Shown piece after piece: positions 27,701 to 36,200 of a DNA stretch of 64,000 bases. The position numbers and the translations under genes were made by a program. The stretch spans positions 21,210,677-21,274,676 of the forward strand of contig JBBMOA010000020.1 of assembly GCA_037954235.1 (NCBI GenBank), in the 5' to 3' direction. The DNA comes from Aulostomus chinensis. Taxonomy: Eukaryota > Chordata > Actinopteri > Syngnathiformes > Aulostomidae. The stretch's first letter is position 1, and each line of letters opens with the position of its first letter. Under the pieces are notes generated by a model. The model saw only the letters and a list, made by a program, of their open reading frames with translations. It made no database searches and was not told where the DNA came from.

Positions 27701-30700
27701 TCTATGTCAAAAGGAAGTCACGTTTAGGTTTGAACCTCCTCTAAAAGAGAGACCTTGGTTCCTGGGTCTGCATCAATTCCAAATCTAACCAATTATTCCT
27801 CAACCAAAATTTATCAGTATCCTTCAACAAGTTTTTAGGTATCCTGATAAAAGACAGTCAAAACAACACTGGTGATCACACGACTTCCTTGGCATTGAGG
27901 TAATAACGTTAACTCAAGAGGAGGGGGTAAAAAAAAGAAAAGAAGAAAAGGTAAGTGTTGTCTATTTTAGCTACAGTTCCTCAGATTCTAGATCGCCCAT
28001 CTTCATTTTAGACCTTTCAGTTTGTTCACAAACCAAAACACGTCTTACAAGAGGCTTCTTACAAATTCAAGAGAAGTGGCACTTTCTTCCATTTCTGTTG
28101 TCAAGGGGGTGATTCTCCAGCTTTAGCCAAAAACTGTCTTTACTATTCAATGACAATTTGACTCCTGAACCTCAGTCCAACTGTCCAAGTGTCAACTTTC
28201 CATAATATTGATATCTGACGGCGTCTCACCTTCTTGTCAGGCAGGTTGAACAGAAACTCCCGGTCAAAGCGTCCAGGCCTCCTGAGTGCCGGGTCAATAG
28301 AGTCAAGTCTGTTTGTAGCACCAATGACCACTATCTCCCCACGACTGTCCAAGCCGTCCATCAAGGCCAGCAGGGTGGACACAATAGAACTAGACAGGAG
28401 GGAGAGAGGTCATAAAACACCATGCAATGTACGTACCTCAGTACGGAGAAAAAATACACAGTACAAAAAAAATGCAATCTAAAAAAAAACACAGCAAAAA
28501 AGCTGTACTCTAATCTAATTTAATCTAAATGTCAGTGCTTGCAGCCAAAAACAGGTCAAAATCTGGTTACTCTACAGAAAAAAGAAAGAAATATTACAAT
28601 CAATGAGCCAGTATGGATAAAAATAATAATAATAATCAAAGACCAGGATTTCTCTGGTTATGTGTAACAGGCAAAATGAGCAAAACAGCATGAAGGACCT
28701 ATCAACTGTTCCACTTCTCTTGAGCAGAACTCATACTAAGTACATGCCCTGCTTGGAAAAATATACAGAGCTGCAATAAACCCAAACACACTGTTCATGA
28801 CTGTGTCTTCTGATAGTTCAACATTTCGACAGCCATTTCCTCAACTGCAAACAAAATTTGATCAAAATCGAATCTACAACTCTTTAAAAACTGAATACAT
28901 CCAGAACTAAACTGATATGATCCCCCGTTGTCACTGCCGAGGCGGAGTGATGCAACAGGAACAGAAAAACAAGAAAATAAGAAATCCATGTGTTTGATAT
29001 AAAGAGCCAAGGTCCCGATCCAGCAAATGTCATCCAAATGCTGGGCAGCAGGGCCAGAATTTTCACATCTGCAGTTCTGAACATGTAGTTCCACTATATC
29101 AGTACTGCATCAACGTCAGCGAGCAAGTCAGCAGCAGCACTTGTGAAACACGCCAGCGAAATTAAAAACAGCTGCAATTCCGACACCTTCACCTCTGCAG
29201 GTCACAGTCACGTGGTACAAGCATTTAGCTGGAGTTTCTGACTGTTTAGAAAGGAAATTTGGAAATGTTTTTGAAATCTAATCTCTGTTCTTACACAAAG
29301 CAATAAAAGGATAATAAGAAAATCTTTTTGGGGTTTCGTGGAGCAAGTGCTGACCGCTGAGTAAGTTCTTACCACCTCAGAAAGTTGATGAATCACATTT
29401 GATCACAAATTGGATGCACGTGCCAGGAAATGTGTGCAATTACCATGAGTAAAGAGGAGCGGATTTATGTGCAAACCACAACCTGACAGGTACTTTCAAC
29501 TCAGATAAAAAGAAGAAGAAGAAGACGACAGGAGGGGGAAAGCCACCTAAGGACAAAATGTTCTGCTGTTGGTTTTCTTTTCTTCTTTTTTTTCCCCCCG
29601 CCCCAAAGCCTCAAGCGTTATTTCACAACGTAACGAAAAAGATCTGACACAGCCAAAGAAGGGAAATGAGTGACTTGAGTTTCAACCGCATTCAAGTGTG
29701 TGGTCACTTACACTGTAGCATTGTGCAGAACCCAACGGTTCCATTTCTCACGTCCTGCCTTTCAGGCCTGAACAACCGTACATTTATCAGCGGTCTTTCC
29801 ATCATCACTAGTATTTACAGCACGTGCAAAGCTGCCCGGCAACCAAATCTGAATCATGATATCAGCGCGTGATGTTATATAACCATAAAAAAACAATGCA
29901 ATTATTGTTTACAGTACAAACAGAATTCCACACATATTTTACAGAAACAGCTTTGTATTAGAAAATGTTTTGATGTTGATGCACGTAAGTAAATCACTCT
30001 TAAATTGGAAACAGGACTGCACAAATGTGTTTTGTAGTTTTTGTTCTAGTTTAAATTTGTATGTTTAACAAAAGAAATCAATGATTTGCGTACATTTTTC
30101 TTGTGTGTGTTCTTCCCAGGTCAGACCTCCTGTATTTTGATCTCACCTAAGGCCAAATGTGAAGCAAGCAACTATTGATGGACACTGCCAATGATCTGCT
30201 GTCTGATGAAACACATGTTGCTGCTGATGCGAGTGTTTAACAGGATTAAGCCTGGGACGCAGACCCCTATGCGGACCCTACGCTGTAGCCTGACGTGCAC
30301 CTCCAAAAAATCCTGACTACGCGTCACGTCGAGACGTGAACGTCAAGGATTGTGATAGGTCCGCTCAGAGAAGGTTGCAGAATGCATGAAGAGGTGGAAT
30401 AACCTTCGCGACAAATATGTGCGTCTCCGGAAAAAAAATGGCCAAAAGAAGTCATGTTTGTCATGTTCAAAGTTTACAGTTTGATTCATGAAAGCAAACA
30501 GTCGTTCAAAGAAAAGCACTGGACTTTCTGTTGTAAATTGTTTTGTTTTGGAATCCGGCAAGAGCCCCCGAAACCATACAAAGACACAGCCACACCCCCT
30601 AGCGGCTTGGCAGTGAATTGCAGAGCAACGCGTTCCCTCGATGCAGAACTTTGAACGCTCAGTGACAGCGTAGGGTCTATGCTGTCGCTACAACGTCGCC

Positions 30701-33169
30701 GCGACGCAGAAGCATAAACCAGGCTTTAGTCCTACCTGTGTATCTGGTCTTGCCGGCTGGAGCGAACTGGAGCCAACCCATCAATCTCATCGAAAAAGAT
30801 GATGGATGGCCTCATCAGGTAAGCCTGGATGGAAACGTACACAAGAAACACACAAGTGAGGTTCTCATAATAACGTCACTGCAGCAGCAGATGAAAGCTT
30901 GTGGTTGAGTTACTGAAGCCATTGATGTTTTCCACCAACTTCCCTCGGACCTCAACAGATGACTCACCTGGTCAAAGAGCAGGCGTAGCTGGCGTTCTGA
31001 TTCACCGACCCACTTGCTGAGGCAGTCGGCGCCTTTCCTCATGAAGAACGAGACCTTCCTGTCTCCCTGGCTGCACTCGTTGGCCAGAGCCCGTGCCACC
31101 AGAGTCTTCCCTGTCCCCGGAGGGCCATAGAACAAGCACCCTCTAAAAGAGAGGGGACAGCAAATCAAGGCAGTGTTTAATCATTGCAAACAAAGCTACT
31201 TTTACATCTTAGCCCTTTTCTCAAATGATGCTGTACCTGGTGCATTAATAAAAGACAAAATCTATGAGATATAATATGAATAACATATAATATACAACAG
31301 AATTCAAACCTTACTGTACCTGGGAGGCTGAATCTTGAACTTCTCAAACACCTCAGGGTAAAGCAGAGGAAACACTATCATCTCCTTGAGTGACTGGATG
31401 TGGTTGCCTAGACCCCCGACACTGTCAAATTTCACCTGGGAGGAACACACACATTTACAAAATTAAGCACAAGAGTCTCAAAATGCATCAATAACGATTT
31501 CCACGTTTTATCAAACTAAAGGTGTTCTTCTATCCAGCTTATGGGTTTTGTTCGTGTTTCCACTCACTGAGCTGTCAAGGTTCATGGGATCAACATCAGC
31601 CAGGCTGGCACCAACTTTCGCCCGGTCACGCAGCACGCCACTAGCCAGATCCTCCGTGGTCAAGTTCATGGGCAAACATCTATAACAAAAACGAGGGAAA
31701 TAGTGACTTTTTAAGTGATTAAATGCCACTGAGATAACATTTGGTATCACATACACAAGGATAATAAACGGCTGTGGCTTCTTTGAAAATGTACATAGAA
31801 ACAAGTGTTTCCATCAAAGTTTAAGTATAAGAGAGGAAGATGAAAGGTGGAAGCAACAAAGCGTCCATCACCTGTTCCTTGCCCAGGCCATGCTCTTGCT
31901 TTTCCTCCTCTCAAACCGTTCCTCATCAGAGGACGAGGTTGTGTCGCTGCTGTGAATTGCATGTTTCTTAACTCTGAGGACAACCAAGTGGGACAACATA
32001 AATTCAGAATCAAAGCATCCACATCACTTTCACTTATCAGCTGAGACCAGCAAGTGTGTGAGAACACTAAAGATCCTACTTCATCAGTCAAGAGAAAAGC
32101 AGTGCTGAATACTCGACTATCACATAGCACTGAGTGCCACATTGAGGTTTCTCACAATCACCAACCGTATATGGCTTCTTCTTGCTGGGGATCTGTGGGT
32201 GTCAAAAAGTGACGGGTTGCTCTGTTTTCTGTTCACGGGTTCTGAAAAAGTCAAAACGGGTTTTAACACAACCCCTTGAACGAGATTAACATGAAAACAT
32301 AACACCTGAAACACACTGGGCCGCAGCATGAGTGTAGCGTTGGTCGCTGTGGTTAATAGCCACTGCGTTCAGTCAGAGCTGATGTCACTGACAATGATGA
32401 GGTCCTTCAGGGATCTACAACAACAGAATCTCAAAAGAAATGGCTCCCAACACGCCACTGACATCGAGACCATCCCCAGTGTGTTTCAGGCACACAAACG
32501 TCAGTAGTTACCAATAGGTGGCGCCTCATATCGCTGCACTGTCTTGCGCTGCCTCAAGTTGTACGGTCGGTCGTTTTCCTCTTCTGCCTCTTCTGCTTCA
32601 TCTCCTTCATCATCATCTTCGTCTTCATCATCTTCTGCATCCTCCTCTTCTTCTTCCCCATGAGATTCTGCAAGTCATGAGGGCCATTTTACTACAAATA
32701 CCGCTGATGACAATGGACACAATGTAAACCAGCACATTTGAGAGATTGAGGCACTTCATAAAATCATGACTCACAATGCCTCATTCTACTGATTCATAAA
32801 AAGCACATAAGTGGGAAAACTGACCTTCCGTCCCCTCCTCCTCCTCTTCCTCCTCCGTTTTACTCATGACTTTGTGGTGTGTAGGCATGCTAAAGGTGCT
32901 CCTGCGCATAGATTTCCTACGCTTCACCCGGGAATACATGTCCATGTTTTCCTGTAAGAACAGGACTTTTACCACTTGTGTTCATGTTAAGAGGAAGCTC
33001 TTTTCTGAGCTCTTGGTTGTGTTACAGAAGCACCACACTCACCTCCTCTGTGTCTCCTGTCCACATGCGAAGTCGCTCCACTTCACGGTTCTGCCTGATG
33101 CTGCTGATGTTGTCCATCTCCTGAAGAACAGCCTCAGCAGTGCTGCACACACGTACACGTACACGTACA

Positions 33170-33205
<36 letters not shown>

Positions 33206-36200
33206 GTTTAACTTTTTATGGCAGTGCAGCAAGGGGAGTTTAACAGCATCAGTCTTCACGGAGACATTTTTGAACACTAACATTTTTTATGTCCCCTTGT
33301 AATGCAGCAAATGAGACGTGAAAAGAAGAATGACGACTCATCTCTCATTAGAGGGTTAACGTCTTTGTTTTTCATCAGGAGGGCAGAATATTGTTTGCAA
33401 CTTTACAAATAGGCAATTGAAAGACTCAGTGGGAGTAAGACATTTCTTCATTTCACCAGCATTCAAACAGCTTAACCGTCAACAGACAGCCTTAAAGCCA
33501 AATATCAACTTCATATGTTCAATCATGTATTTTTCCCAGTAGAGTGCTGCAGGCAAAGGCTTTTGGGTTTTGTTTTTTGTTTTTTTTGTAACCTTTAAGT
33601 TTGCATCGCCATGGAATTAACACCAAAAACAAGCTTGGAGACAAAAAGAAAAACTTGAGACTTACATTTTTGTTCAGTGTGACAATATGATTTTTGAAGA
33701 AAAAATGCAATTGTTTGGAAAAAAACAAAAACAAAAAAACACCTGGTGTAACAAGGAACTCCACCGAGGGTGTAACTTCACCACAACTAGCTCAGCGCTT
33801 TCTGTCTTTGGTGTGATGATTATTAGCACACGCTGCCACTGCTGCGCTCTCATTTAGCTGCTTGTTAGCAACCACTTTTTAAAAGACACATAAATGCATC
33901 ACTAGTCTACTGCTGGTGCCAACCACAGATCTCATTTCAGGCATTTAACCAAAAACCCATTAAGTTTAAGACAAGGGATGTTCGAGAGTCTGGGTTTTAG
34001 GACTGTTCTCTCATAGGTTGGAACACTGAGCAATCATAATAGCAAGTCTGATTACAAGCTTTCTGAGGAAATCCCACCCAGCCATCACCATCATATTACC
34101 ACACTCTACAATCAGTCCCTCTTGTTTGAGGCAGTTAGGAACGGAGCCGGAAGTGTGACTTGTAGCTCACCTGTTGACCAGCTGGTCAAACAGCAGGCTC
34201 TGATTGAGGTGTTCAAACTGGCTCTTCCTCTTCCTCTTCAGCTCCACATGGCCGTTCATGCGTGAGTGACCTCCTCCTCCACTCTCATCATTCGGGTGAC
34301 CAATGTGAGCTGCAGCATCAATAAAAATCAATTAGGGATATATTCTTCAAAATGTTCATATAAATATATACACAGTATGTTATTAATGACACAATAAAAT
34401 GCATGAACTGCAAAAACATGCCATTACCGTGTCCATTCTGCATTATACGAGACGACAACCTAGAAATTAAGAAGGAAATCTTCAGTGAAAACAGTACAGA
34501 CACCGCTCAGAGAACTCTTTGTCTCAGTGTTGACAATACATGACATGACATGAGGTTGCGTTTTTAGGAGACAATGTCAGTGAACAGACCTTTCTTTGTG
34601 CAACCAAAGTGGTAATTACATGATTATGAGAATTATAAATTTTATATTTGAAACATCTTTCTGTCGAGGTCAACATAACAATGCAGTTGTGTTCTGACTT
34701 CTGGTAAGTGGAAGAAAAGCCAGGAGACGCTGACCTTGTGCGATATGTGGGAATGCCCCAGCTGACCCTCTGACCCTTTGTCTGAGGGGAGGGGGAGGTA
34801 TCGCTGGAGCTGGGCTCAGAGGCAATCTGCCGCCGAGTTCGCTTGGAAGCGGGGGGCAACCGCGGGCTGCTGGGACTGCTCACATCACTACTGTGCTCTT
34901 TCTGGTGAACAGAAATCAACGTGTACAAAAAAGAAGAATAAGCAAATGCAGATGTCACAAAGAAAATCTGAATCAACAAGGAAAAAAAAGAAAAAAATGC
35001 ATCTTAATAATCCATGTGCACACTGACTGGCCACTTTATTAGGTACACCTGTCTGCTACTATGTACACTTTTACAAAGGTTCTAGTTTTTTTGTTTCTTT
35101 GAGAACATCAACAGAGAAACCTACTGCAATGTTTCTTATGGAGGTTGTGAGTGTTCATGCCACACTGGAATGCATGTTATGGAAATGTATTTCCAATTTC
35201 CCTGCCTTGATGTGTGTAAATGAGGTGGGCCAAAATATTAGGAACACCTCACATTATCATACCATCCGATTCAGCACTCCTGCAAACTTGAGAAGGATGT
35301 GGGTGTATAAAATAAAAGCATATGAAAATAAGGAGACTGCAACAGCTGCAAATGGCAAGACCAGAAAAAGAAAAAAAAAGAGTATTATGATGTGACAGGA
35401 CAAAACACCAACCAATCATGTGCCCTTGATGCTTATGCCCTTCCCAGCTGATATAGGACCATATCTCACTGTTGTCATAGGCAACTGTCTGCACAGAGGT
35501 TTGTCTGACTGTCTGGATAGAAAGATGCAGACAGACTGAAAAGTGCAAGATGTACCATAAGTCAACACATCCACAGGGGAGAGCTGATGCAATTCATATT
35601 GGTCCCGCTCAGAATTATACCTCCTATAAATTGTTTTCCCATCATCATCATGTCATATATTGCAGACAAATCACATTCAAATACAACGAATCAAACAACA
35701 GGAATTAATGAAAATGGGGCGCACCACAACAAGGAGCTTATGAATAGGAGCCCAGACACTGTATATACAAACACATTTACGACCATAAAATACCTAATAC
35801 TAACCTATACCCATTTGAAGTGCAGCTAAATGGTCCTCAGACATCTATATAATCAGTCCAGTCATTAAACCAATCGGCAAGATATACCAACAGAGACATA
35901 TGGCAAATTAAAATAACAGCACGGTACAAATGGATTTCAAGCAACCGCTGACTTTAAATCTGAAAAAACAAACAAAAAAAAAAAACAGACAAAGACAATT
36001 ACATTTTATGGCGTTATCGAGCTCATTCCACAAACGTGGACCACACTAACTCCCGTACATTTACGTCTCATACCCTATAAAACGTGCTCTTTCTTGTGCA
36101 ATATTACTTTCTGTAAGCTTCAGACGACTGGAGCTGTGAAACGAGGGTCAGTAGGATCATTTACCTTAGACTATGAAACCGATAACTTTGTCCTGTAGGA

